Source: Mixophyes australis
Taxonomy: Eukaryota; Chordata; Amphibia; Anura; Limnodynastidae
Length of the DNA stretch: 64,000 nt
Direction of reading: 5' to 3'
NCBI GenBank assembly: GCA_036250195.1
Contig: JAVHZZ010000003.1
Span: 334,934,875-334,998,874, forward strand
Part shown: positions 1 to 10,038 of the stretch, piece after piece
Numbering within the stretch: the first letter of the stretch is position 1
Layout of the letters: each line of letters opens with the position of its first letter
The notes under the pieces: model-generated
Database searches by the model: none
Seen by the model: the letters and a program-made list of their open reading frames with translations, nothing else
What the model was told of the DNA's origin: nothing
Translations under genes and position numbers: made by a program

Positions 1-604
1 GTAAGTTCATACAGATTTAGTATCAGGAATTCATAGGTGCCCTGAAATAGAGGAAGATTAGTTAACTCTTGGCTGTCAGAGTAAATATTTATTTTCTCAT
101 GCTATGATCTCACTATTAAAGCAGTGTAGCTATGGCTGAGATTAATCAGTGTTCCTGGTGTGACTGTAATGAAGTGATCATAGCATTTATATCTTCAATA
201 AAACATATTGACATCTGTGATGTTTGATCTGAGAACTGAGGAAACCATTTTTCTCCTGAAATGTCACTACTGAAAAAATACACATATATACATTGTGGGG
301 CTGATGCAGAGATAGACATATGTCCATTTGATTAACGTAAAATATGATAATTTGCACTGCCCATGCCCACACAATAGTGTATACATAGATCAGTATGCAG
401 GGTTGGTAGCATCTGACACTTGTGCCTACTGGAGAGGCAGAATGGGAGAGGGAAGGAGCATACAAAGGCAGGCCGAGTACAGTAAAGGCATGTACATGTA
501 ATTGTGAATGAAGCTGACCTACAGGGACACGCAGATAGGCTGGTGCAAAGATCAGCAGCAGCAACCCGGACCTTTGTAGTGTGTACAAAAAACATAAAAT
601 TGTT
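1..604. other. Non-coding stretch, no gene seen
   Basis: No exon-like or transposon-protein reading was recognised. The frames that are open here on both strands look like chance frames: they are short, compositionally ordinary and match no family known to me. The right edge runs into the palindromic element that follows. Confidence 0.5.
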
Positions 605-664
605 TTTAAAGCGGCGCTGGCTTGTAAAGGCAAACTTGCCTTTACAAGCCAGCGCCGCTTTAAA
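605..664. repeat. Perfect 29-bp-arm palindrome, core of a hairpin MITE
   Basis: Two perfectly complementary 29-bp arms are separated by only two bases. The core (AAAGCGGCGCTG and TGTAAAGG) is closely related to the core of the hairpin element at 17808-17992. The sequence to its right continues to a CATTTACCCC terminus at about 727, the same end as that element, so this is probably a copy whose left arm was lost beyond the core. No protein is encoded. That it is a non-autonomous DNA transposon is inferred from the shared termini. Confidence 0.7.
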
Positions 665-727
665 TTTTAGCTGCAAAGTCGCCGATTTCTGGAGAGTTGA
701 AAAAACCGGACCATAATACATTTACCC

Positions 728-1789
728 CTGATGTAAAATGCTTTGACACTTCGTCTTTATACTTTCTCCTAAGAGATTATTCACTTTGATGTTCATCCTT
801 ATAGCTATTGCTTTAACTTTAGCTCAAAGTTTATTTCTAGTCATATTACCTTAAGGTGTGCTCCTAGACAATGACTTGGCCTATTATTATAGGAACCTAG
901 TACTTGTCAGTCTTCACAGATACCCTGTTTATCCTTGATATATATTTATATTGTGTTATATGTTTTGCTGTATAAATATGTTCCAGTCCAGTTGTATTTT
1001 TCCCCGGTCCAAGCTGTTACCATAGTCAAGAGGTCCTGATGCTGCTGCCGGAGCAACGAATCATTCAGGTCTGCTGGGTTTCTCTGAAGTTAACTCCAGG
1101 CCTAGCTGTTGTTTGATGACAAATTAGTGACCTCCCAGAGACTTTCCCAATGATGCTATGGGAGGAAGACAAACCAGTGATTAGAGGTCACCTGATTAGT
1201 ATGGCCTATGCCCACATGAAAAGTAAAGTTACCAATTATCAGTCTCTATCTCTGCAGCTACATGACTTAGAAGTGTGCCATAAGCAGAATTTAGATCCTT
1301 AGATCCTCAAATAACTTGACAGGACGCTGGCGGAATATATTCTTCTTGTCTCTGAACATACTGCCAAGTATCTGAAATGCCTATATCAATTGCTTTATGA
1401 AAATGGAAATAAGGCAGAAAGAATTTTGGCTTCTAGACTTAGATCTAAAGCTGCACAGAATAACATTTTAGCATTGGAAACAGCAAACTGTAGACTTTCA
1501 CACAACCCTATGACGTTGGTCTGATAAATGTAATGTTATATCATAATGTATATATTATATGAGATCTGCGTTACGTACTGTGCTCACTTATTGATCGGTT
1601 TTACATATTTCATGTACCTATACATTTTTTAAACAGGTCCCAAATATTCCAGGATCCAGACACGAATGCAGTACCAGGTTGCAAAAGCTCCAATAGATAG
1701 GTGAGCGCAACACAGTTTAATACATAATATGTCATGTCCAATAAGGCTCAGCAATGCCCAATACTGACCACGCTCCCAACACTATGTGG
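728..1789. other. Non-coding stretch, no gene seen
   Basis: AT-rich sequence with frequent stops in all frames. No repeat ends, inverted repeats or protein relics were recognised. Confidence 0.4.
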
Positions 1790-2730
1790 CGACGTCCCTT
1801 CTGTTGCGCAGCACACAACTTTGTATTGCTCATCTCTGGAGGGGGCCCCTAAAGGTTGCCGTACCTGGCCCCAAATTCTATTTGGTGGCCTTGTCTCTGG
1901 TCAGACCCTCCCCCATTATGCATGGCGTAGGGGTGGGAGTTCTCCAATTTAAAATCTCTCTTTTTGCTGACCACATTCTTCTCACCCAACCTAAGACTTC
2001 CATTCCTGCCTGATATACCCTGATAAAAGTATGGCTCACTGTCCGGTTATAAATTAAATTTCTCTATGATGGAAGCCATGCTTCTTCATGTCTCCCCACA
2101 AATCAAAACATGGAAGGATTTGAAGATAATATAGTAGCTTTGGGACTAGTGACATTTTGGGTGCAAAAATCCAGTCAAAAGATGATAAGCTTTTTTCCAA
2201 GATATCAAATGTGATTTTAGTTCGGACAAAAAGATTCTATCAGCCTACAAATTTAAATGGCAGAAACAACAGATACAATATTTAGGGGGTTCAACATTTC
2301 CACATATGAATTACTTGCTTGGTTAGATATAGAAACATGCTCTCTCAATCTGAACTGTATTGCATTTATATGGGGCTTATCTAAAACTAGGAGACCTCTC
2401 CAACTGACCATTTCTCTGTTCCTCAAATTCTCTCTAAATATTTGGAATTTCTAAAAGACTTGTTTTAAGCTTTCCCCTGAGACCTCACCTATGGCTCAGT
2501 CTCGGACAATCCAAACGTCCCTCCTGGACTGTCAGGCCCCCATTTTAAGCTTTGGAAGCAGGCACACATTAGATTTGTTTATAACTTAGCTGTCTTGGGC
2601 ATTTCTCCAAGATATTCACCAGATGTCCACCTCCATTCTACCTCTGTGTATTTAATTCTTCCAGATCAGACATTTTCTCATGTCTTTCTCCTCAGTAGAT
2701 GTTCTGTGGGACCTCATTCCATTTGATAAA
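1790..2730 (+). pseudogene. L1/Tx1-type LINE reverse-transcriptase relic
   Basis: The plus strand carries a decayed C-terminal part of an L1-clade reverse transcriptase. Around 1945 the frame reads ISLFADHILL, matching the catalytic FADD box of L1 RT with the second aspartate changed to histidine. About 25 codons later, in another frame, it reads SGYKLNFS followed by EAML, which fits the conserved SGxKxNxxKSEA region of this clade. Further pieces such as TKRFYQPTNLNGRNN and a Trp-rich stretch near 2550 follow in shifting frames, consistent with the thumb and C-terminal region. Stops and frameshifts are numerous, and no 5' end, endonuclease domain or poly(A) tail was found. It is a dead, truncated copy; the exact clade (L1 or Tx1) is not settled. 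Confidence 0.72.
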
Positions 2731-2899
2731 ATATATTAAAATTTGTTTTTGTCAAAGTGCTGTAATCAAATACTAACATCTACCAGCCCCATATGACTAG
2801 TATTTAGCATTCTAGTGACTGCTGAGACCACAGAGAACATTCTTGTAACCACTACACAATATAAGGAGCATCCTAGTGCATGAAGCACAATACAGAGAT

Positions 2900-3150
2900 C
2901 ATGCCTCTCCACCAGCCATTTCATCCCAGCCCGCCAAATCATTACTCCCCCCAGCAATTTCATCCCACCCTCAGAAGCCAATTCAAGTCCACCTAGCGAT
3001 TTCATCACCCATCCAACCTGTCATTTGATGACCCACCTCAGCAGCCAATTCATCACCACCCTCAGCCATTTTATCAACCCCAGCAGCCAAATCATGAACC
3101 TCCCACCAGACATTTCATCACTCCTCCACCATCACCCCATCAGACAATGT
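2900..3150. repeat. Degenerate C-rich minisatellite-like repeat
   Basis: A motif like CAGCCAATTCATCACC recurs about every 25-30 bases with many substitutions (CAGCCATTTCATCCC, CAGCAATTTCATCCC, CAGCCAATTCATCACC, CAGCCATTTTATCAAC). The strand is rich in C and poor in G. It is a decayed tandem array; whether it belongs to a larger element could not be decided. Confidence 0.6.
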
Positions 3151-3309
3151 ATCAGTTCCCCCTCTCCCCTGCTATTTCAGCAACACATGTCCATTTTCTT
3201 CCTCTCCAGCAGCAACATTCTGGGCCTACTTTCCCCTCCTCAGCACTGGTCTGCAGACATCTTCTTTTTTCTTGGTGACAGACATCTTGGCAGCATATCC
3301 GATTGCTGT

Positions 3310-4444
3310 TAGCTGCAATTCAGTGCGTGTGCAGACAGTACTCAATCCAGTGTTGTGAGATTTGGTAATCTCGAAAGAAGAGGCTTTCAGCCTCACTGAC
3401 AGGCAGCTAAAAGTATCAGATTTGCACCCCAGACTGTAGCCTGATCAGCCTATTGGTTGATCAGGCCTTGCTCTTAAGCTAATGGATGACTGTACTATAA
3501 CATAAACGATCACTAGTGGTTGCTGATTTGCAGCTGTCATATGACCATGGTAAAAAAAAAAGACAACTGAATTGATTGAAGCTGTAATGCTTTTAATAAC
3601 TGTATAGTATAGACTTAGATCAGTGAATCATCTTTTTTAATGATTTTCCTAACATGACTGTTCCTGCCATGCAACACTAAATAATGGAGCCACATCATGC
3701 ACCAAATTATTGTACAGTGCTGTGTGTACAGTAAAAATGGAAACAAAATCAGTGAACACCACAATTTCTTGGGAGGTACTCAAGGCCAATGTCACCTTGC
3801 ACCTCTCTGTCACATTGGATACCAGTTCTTAATTATTATTATTTTTTTAGACCAGTTACCCAATTGTAGCACATGTCCCCACTTTTCTCCAAGAAACAAA
3901 ATCACTAGGAAGTTTTAACCTGTTATTTTACTGTGCATGATCCCGTTATTGAATAAATTAAATTCTGTAAATCCAATTAATTCCATTGTTTCAGGCCCAG
4001 CATCCCCAAATGCTCTTTTCACCGATTCTCAGTGTACTAGAAATTGACAATTATCGTCCAGTTCAGCCCCTCTGCCAATCTGCAGCCCAATAAGAAGCCA
4101 AGTTCCCTTAAAACAAGAGGAGGGGGAAACACCAGGGAGAGGGAGGAGGAAAAAAGTGAAAGCGTTGGCTGTGGTAAAATGGAGACAAACTAAGTTTGGA
4201 AATAAGGAGAGATTGCATGTGATTGTGTGAGAGATGAACTTCTGTATAAACTAGTGGTTGGCAACCTGATGGTTTTTAGAGGCCACAACTCAGCAGTTGT
4301 GAATATTTTATGTCTAACTTTTGAAATTAAAAAAAAAATATGAGTATACAAGTAATACCCCAGGAATATATCAGCAGTAATGCCCAGTAGTATATAAAAC
4401 AGTAGTATTAATTCTTCTTGATGTTCCTATTAATGTTCTTTTTA
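3310..4444. other. Non-coding stretch, no gene seen
   Basis: AT-rich, many stops in all frames, short poly(A) tracts near 3554 and 4329. No recognisable element ends or protein relics. Confidence 0.4.
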
Positions 4445-4449
4445 GATTC

Positions 4450-5289
4450 TGTCACAAATCACCCTATGAGTTGAGTTATCAGAACCGGTTGTTGACGAGA
4501 GCTTCACCTATAGCAACTCCCTTTCCCATAGAACTGGATATGTTCACCAGTACTCGGTTGTCCCTAGGACTTAAACTTACGTAGTGATAACTCAACTCCG
4601 GTAGGTAGGCATTACAGAGGACTTGACAGTGGGATGCTGAGGAGAGATACTCCTGGACCAGACTAAGCAGGAACACTGAGTAGTAGTAGTAGGATGCAGT
4701 ACCAACTTCCACCAGTATTACAGACTGGCAGTGGGGAGTAGAGAATGGTGTAGTACCAGCTGTGGCCTGAGTGAGGTGGAGCTAGAGAGCAGCACAGTGT
4801 CAGGGAATGCCTGAGCAAGATAGAGCAGTAAATTTGTACTGTGAATCACTGCAGACACAGGTGAGCCTGATGGAGCGGATAGGTGGCACCGCGATCCTGC
4901 GGATGGGAGGAGATCTCTCAGATGAAAAGGCAGAGTCCGAAGCCAGGTAAAAAGTCAGGGCCACGAGCAAACAAGCAAGGTAAGTATTCAGGCAGAGATC
5001 AAGGTCACAAGCAAACAGGCAAGGTCGGTATCCAGGCAGAGGTCACAACAGGTATCAATCTGGAAACTGGCAGCCAAATCACAGAACCAGGAACACGGAA
5101 AAGCAAACATGTGAACACTATAACCAGCAAAGGCAGAGTGAAGCTGACAGGTATTTAAACCAGTAGTAGCCAATCAGGGCAGGTGTCAGATAGAGCTGCA
5201 GGTGAGAGGAGTTCAGGTGATCACACTCAGGCTGAAAACAACACTGCAGCAGCCAAAAAGAGAACAGCAGTCACCTGCTGTTCCTAACA
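4450..5289 (-). mobile_element. Solo LTR of an LTR retrotransposon
   Basis: Read on the minus strand the segment starts TGTTAGGAAC and ends GATTTGTGACA, giving the TG...CA ends of an LTR. It is flanked by GATTC on the left and GATTA on the right, a 5-bp target duplication with one mismatch. A TATA-like TTTAAATACCTG lies about 130 bases from the minus-strand start, where an LTR promoter is expected. No internal region is present, so this is a solo LTR left by LTR-LTR recombination. The family is probably Ty3/Gypsy by resemblance to the other LTRs here; that assignment is inference. Confidence 0.7.
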
Positions 5290-5760
5290 GATTACAAATG
5301 TTAATTTGTTTGTTAGTAGTTAATACATGCAATTTGGACTTAACAAATGTTAAAATTATGTAAAATAATTAACTATGATAGCTATCATAATGATGAAGTA
5401 TATAAATAATAGAGATGGGCGGGTCCGGTTCTCCGAGAACCGAACCCACCCGAACTTTGGGTATCCGAGTACCGAGCTGAGCAGCTCGGTACTCTCCCGC
5501 CCATTCCGAATCCAAATCGAGGCCGAACGTCATTGTGACGTCGTCGGATCTCGGGACTCGGTTCTCGCGATACTTCAACTTTATAAATACACGCCTCCAC
5601 AGCAATCCATCGCCATTTGACAGAGGGAGAGAGCAGGGTGTAGTCATAGGCTAATTAGAGCAGGGACAGAGAATACAATATTGTTCTTGCAATTGCTCTA
5701 ACCAAAATCGCTAGTGCAGAGAGGAGGATAGAGGTTTATTATTTTTTCTTCATATTTGGC

Positions 5761-6960
5761 ACTCCCCAGCGCTTTTGGGGTGTCCCCCATAATTGTGCAT
5801 TAATATTTCTGGCTGTCAAAAGTCATATCTGTCAGCAGTATCTACTAAATAATTTGTAGCACTCCTCAGTGCTTTTGGGGTGTCCTCCCTAATTGTGCAT
5901 TAATATTTCTGGCTGTCAAAAGTCATAACTGTCAGCAGAATCTACTAAATAATTTTTAGCACTCCTCAGTGTTTTTGGGGTGTCCTCCCTAATTGTGCAT
6001 TAATATTTCTGGCTGTCAAAAGTCATATCTGTCAGCAGTATCTACTAAATAATTTTTAGCACTCCTCAGTGCTTTTGGGGTGTCCTCCCTAATTGTGCAT
6101 TAATATTTCTGGCTGTCAAAAGTCATATCTGTCAGCAGTATCTACTAAATAATTTTTAGCACTCCTCAGTGTTTTTGGGGTGTCCTCCCTAATTGTGCAT
6201 TAATATTTCTGGCTGTCAAAAGTCATAACTGTCAGCAGAATCTACTAAATAATTTTTAGCACTCCTCAGTGTTTTTGGGGTGTCCTCCCTAATTGTGCAT
6301 TAATATTTCTGGCTGTCAAAAGTCATATCTGTCAGCAGAATCTACTAAATAATTTTTAGCACTCCTCAGTGTTTTTGGGGTGTCCTCCCTAATTGTGCAT
6401 TAATATTTCTGGCTGTCAAAAGTCATATCTGTCAGCAGTATCTACTAAATAATTTTTAGCACTCCTCAGTGTTTTTGGGGTGTCCTCCCTAATTGTGCAT
6501 TAATATTTCTGGCTGTCAAAAGTCATAACTGTCAGCAGAATCTACTAAATAATTTTTAGCACTCCTCAGTGTTTTTGGGGTGTCCTCCCTAATTGTGCAT
6601 TAATATTTCTGGCTGTCAAAAGTCATATCTGTCAGCAGTATCTACTAAATAATTTTTAGCACTCCTCAGTGTTTTTGGGGTGTCCTCCCTAATTGTGCAT
6701 TAATATTTCTGGCTGTCAAAAGTCATAACTGTCAGCAGAATCTACTAAATAATTTTTAGCACTCCTCAGTGTTTTTGGGGTGTCCTCCCTAATTGTGCAT
6801 TAATATTTCTGGCTGTCAAAAGTCATATCTGTCAGCAGTATCTACTAAATAATTTTTAGCACTCCTCAGTGTTTTTGGGGTGTCCTCCCTAATTGTGCAT
6901 TAATATTTCTGGCTGTCAAAAGTCATATCTGTCAGCAGTATCTACTAAATAATTTTTAGC
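5761..6960 (+). repeat. Tandem array of twelve 100-bp units
   Basis: Twelve consecutive units begin ACTCC(C/T)CAG at exactly 100-base steps with no insertion or deletion between them. They differ at a few diagnostic sites: GCTTTT or GTTTTT near the start, CATATCT or CATAACT in the middle, and CAGCAGTA or CAGCAGAA near the end. The first unit carries the most private changes. A partial thirteenth start (ACTCCCCAGTGG) runs into the open frame at 6985. The array lies between the left terminus and the first coding region, so it would form the 5' leader of any transcript starting at the left end. Its function is unknown. Confidence 0.97.
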
Positions 6961-6984
6961 ACTCCCCAGTGGTTTGCGCTCAGA

Positions 6985-7701
6985 ATGGATTCAAAGCAGT
7001 CCACATATGATCTAAATGAGCAACCAGGTTCTGTCACCAGTCCTGATGTTAGTGTTCCCAGTACGTCATCTGGCCAAGGCGATGTCAAACAACAGAGTGT
7101 TTTCAAATTAGTGCAAAAAACAAAAACCAAAAAAAATTTTACTGTATTGAAGCGAAAAAGAAGTGTAACTGAGCAAAAGTTAAGTGACGATAAAAAAAAA
7201 ATTGCAAGCATGCCATTCTACACACGCAGTGGCAAAGAGAGAATGAGGCCTTCACCTTTGGCTATTAGTGGCAGATCCCAAAAAGTTACCCAGCCTACAA
7301 TTGGTGCACAACTACTGTTACGCGTCAAAGCCGAGCTGCAAGATAACAGTGAGGCATTACAGGAGAATATTTGCTCTGATTCACAAATGACAACAATCCC
7401 TGTGGAGAGTCCATCCAACAGTGGGATGTCTAATCGTGACCATTCTGTTAGTCTACCCATAAAGAAGGGCCCTTTCAGCAGTTCTGCTGATGTGTGCCTG
7501 AACAGCCCGAGTGTAGCCGGTGATACACCAAGTGAGGATGACACTTTGTCTTTAGAAGAGGATGTGGGGGAGATTTGGGTATCCGACGATGAGGATGCGG
7601 TTGATTGTGTAAGTCCTGCAGCAGTGTGGCACCAGTGGGAGCAGTTCTGGCATGTGAGGTTCTGGCACCAATATGCACTTTCCAAACACAAGCAGGGATG
7701 A
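6985..7701 (+). CDS. 238-residue open frame in the hAT element, function unknown
   Basis: The start codon lies just after the last 100-bp unit and the frame stays open for 238 codons. The product is rich in Ser, Thr and Lys. It has a basic stretch near residues 45-75 (KTKTKKNFTVLKRKRS) that looks like a nuclear-localisation or DNA-contact segment, and an acidic patch near 187-208 (SLEEDVGEIWVSDDEDAVD). I see no complete BED zinc finger: the Cys/His set is missing. The last 20 or so residues are Trp/His-rich and look frameshifted, because an adjacent frame carries the transposase-like continuation described in the next entry. It is best read as the N-terminal part of a transposase gene or an accessory protein of the element. 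No function is assigned. Confidence 0.55.
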   Translation: MDSKQSTYDLNEQPGSVTSPDVSVPSTSSGQGDVKQQSVFKLVQKTKTKKNFTVLKRKRSVTEQKLSDDKKKIASMPFYTRSGKERMRPSPLAISGRSQKVTQPTIGAQLLLRVKAELQDNSEALQENICSDSQMTTIPVESPSNSGMSNRDHSVSLPIKKGPFSSSADVCLNSPSVAGDTPSEDDTLSLEEDVGEIWVSDDEDAVDCVSPAAVWHQWEQFWHVRFWHQYALSKHKQG

Positions 7702-7855
7702 CGCAGGGGGCAGACCACAACAGTTTGACATCTGGGCTGGTTTGAAGGATTTGTCAAAAAAATGTGTGACCTTGACCATAATTCCAACCAATCCTACTAT
7801 TAACATGCAAAGGATGGTGGAGGGCCTATCAGGGATTAAACTGTATTTTTCATAA
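7673..7855 (+). pseudogene. hAT transposase C-terminal-proximal fragment (plus strand)
   Basis: In a frame overlapping the end of the preceding open frame the plus strand reads HFPNTSRDDA, then QQFDIWAGLKDLSKK, then PTINMQRMVEGL. A segment with the same order (FPKTPSGDA, KHFDICCAVKELPKN) is encoded about 400 bases away on the opposite strand, at the C-terminal side of the antisense transposase. A third version (FDIWSCLL, DPTINYQ) lies in the family copy at 61215-62146. In related hAT transposases an acidic linker followed by an FDIW-like motif precedes the C-terminal dimerisation region, so this is taken as a leftover of the plus-strand transposase with the catalytic part deleted. Confidence 0.5.
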
Positions 7856-8183
7856 TTTTCACTAATAATGTTTGGGTGTAATATACACCCAAAGACGAGT
7901 GCTCAATTGCTAAGAGTCATTGATGGAGAGGAAGACAAGCAGGCTTGTCTGTAGAATTTGCAGGCAAATTGTGCTGCGTTATATAGGTAACACCCAAAGA
8001 GAAGAGCTCCATTGCTCCATTGCTAATTGTAATTGCTGAAATAGAAATAATAGGGCTGACAGTCTTGGTCTAAATCTGCAGTTACATTTTATTGTACCAT
8101 AGCTCATTTGCGAAACTGGAGAGGTGGCAGGGTTTAGTGATAATCTTCCTCCAACAATACTAATTCATCCCAATATCCCAATA

Positions 8184-9440
8184 TCATAGAAGTCTGTGTA
8201 GTATGATGTAATTGCTGATAATGGCCTTCCAAAGGGAATGACTAGTTGATTTTAGGGCAGAGCTGTCACGGTTTTTGGGCAATTCTTTTACAGCACAGCA
8301 AATATCAAAATGTTTAGCGGACTCATCTGCATCACCACTGGGTGTCTTGGGAAAGCAATTTCTTTTACTACAAGCAGTTGCCAGAGAAACTGAAGGAGAA
8401 GACGTCCCAACAAGATGTTGATAAGTCTGGGATCCTTGCAAAGAAAATTAAGTATTTCATCTACAATTAAAATATAGTTAGCACATTTACTTTGTTTTAT
8501 TGCACAATAATTTTATGTAGCACCTTTTCAAAATCTATTATTAAGGCAATCACTTGACTCAAGCTAACTGTGTCTGCACTTTCTTCACAGGTAACTACTT
8601 CGCTGGACTAAAGTATATTCCCCTCAAATGCTAGTCTTCTTGCAGCTGCTGTATTCTCCTACATGCTGTTGCAGAAACCACAAATTGACCCTAAATGTTT
8701 ATGGACACAAACAGCATCTCCTGCATGTCATTTTTCAAAAGTTCTGTAACACCAAGTTGATAGTGTGTGCAAAACAGGAAATGTGATGGAATTCAGCCCC
8801 GCTGTAATGCTGGACCAATATTGGGGTCGTAATCAGAAATGACATATCCTCAGGAGACTCCAAGCAGGATTAGCCATCTTTCAATGACATCCCTTAGTTT
8901 TTGGAACAGTTTGTCAGCTGTATGCCTCTTAGTGAAGCTGCTGATACACAGAGTAGCCTACTTCTCAAAAATGTGATGTACCTGGGTACATGCTGCTGCT
9001 GTCCATGCTGGGGAAGGCGAAAGACCAACCCAGTGGGCTTTCACAGTCATATAATCTTTTGTTTGCCCAGTTCCGCTTGTACACATATCTGTGGTTAAGT
9101 GTACAGTGGGTAGAATGCCATTTTGTCACCCAATAATGACATTTTTAGGAACTTTCCGGTACAGGAGAGAATAAGCTTTTCTAGTAAAATGGTATAGTGA
9201 TGACATTTGCTAACAGGGACATAACACCTCAATTAAATGTCTTAAACCAACTGTATTAATAGTGGACATTGGACACAGATCTAACGCTAGCATAGTACCC
9301 AGGGCGTCTGTGATCCGCTTTGCGACTGGGTGACAGGTTTCATTCTTGCTTCCTCTTGCAGAGGATTGTTTACTTGCCAATTGTTGGGGGGGAAGATTGC
9401 AGGTGCTGGGATGTAGATGAGAGAAGGGAGGTAGATTATG
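8184..9440 (-). pseudogene. Decayed hAT transposase, antisense to the element's left-to-right order
   Basis: Read from 9440 down to 8184, the minus strand gives hAT transposase hallmarks in changing frames: ITDALGTMLALDLCPMSTI (the conserved N-terminal block before the catalytic core), then LTTDMCTSGTGQTKDYMTV (the first catalytic-aspartate block), then a W-rich stretch, RDVIERWLILLGVS, and a HHISCFAHTINLV block that matches the conserved CxxH region of the family. It ends with FPKTPSGDADESAKHFDI and CCAVKELPKN. Several stops and frame changes break it, and no intact dimerisation domain was seen. The enzyme would cut and rejoin the element's ends in the nucleus; this copy cannot be active. 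Its orientation opposes the plus-strand fragment next to it. Confidence 0.75.
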
Positions 9441-10038
9441 CTGGAATGCTTGTTGTTAATTTTTTTTTAACCAAAGTTTCTGATTTTCCCAACAGTTTGC
9501 CAATAACTCGCTGAAAAATGACGAAACATGGATGAGGATCCCAGATGGTTAAGGTCCCTACCTCTACTGAGTGTGGCTTTCAAAATGTTACAAATGGATA
9601 GACAACTCTTGCCAGGATTCGTGTAAAAATAATTCCACACTTAAGAGGTGGATTTTTGGTCTTATGCCCAGGCATGACAATGGCCTTTTTGTTATCACTG
9701 GCAAGAACTGCAGCAATTTTTCTTTTCAAGTGTATGAAAATCATATTGTGACATAGGAGGTGTTCAAAATTGAATAAAAAATGACTGGAAATTAGTGTTA
9801 CTGAGGTTAATAATAATGTAGCTACAAAATAATACCTAAATTATGTTATTTTAGCACCAATAAATGTAATTTTTATAACAAATTGCAAAACAAAACCAAA
9901 CAAAACCAAAACCAAAACCAAAACACGCAATGGCGGTTTTGCAAAACCAAAACCAAAACCAAAACACGACGGTAATCCAGATCCAAAACCGAATCCAAAA
10001 CCAAAACACGGGGGTCAGTGACCATCTCTAATAAATAA

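Larger units (their letters stand above)
5410..10030 (+). mobile_element. hAT-superfamily DNA transposon, 4.6 kb, degenerate
   Basis: The ends are TAGAGATGG and CCATCTCTA, an inverted pair, flanked by a perfect 8-bp duplication ATAAATAA. An 8-bp duplication with a TAGAGATG-type end is typical of hAT elements. The left end is GC-rich, with internal short inverted repeats (GGTTCTCCGAGAACC). The right end is a long run of AAAACC repeats. In between lie a 1.2-kb array of 100-bp units, an open frame on the plus strand, and a decayed hAT transposase on the minus strand. Two deletion derivatives of the family occur in this window (43933-44531 and 61215-62146), which confirms both termini. The opposite orientation of two transposase pieces means the copy is chimeric or rearranged, so it is not expected to be autonomous. 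Confidence 0.88.

Noticed and set aside
2900..3150. Coding sequence for a His/Pro-rich repeat protein
   Set aside because: Frames are short and shift between repeat units; the pattern is a decayed DNA minisatellite.
5761..6960. CRISPR-like array of regularly spaced repeats
   Set aside because: The 100-bp units are contiguous, with no variable spacers, and lie inside a eukaryotic transposon.
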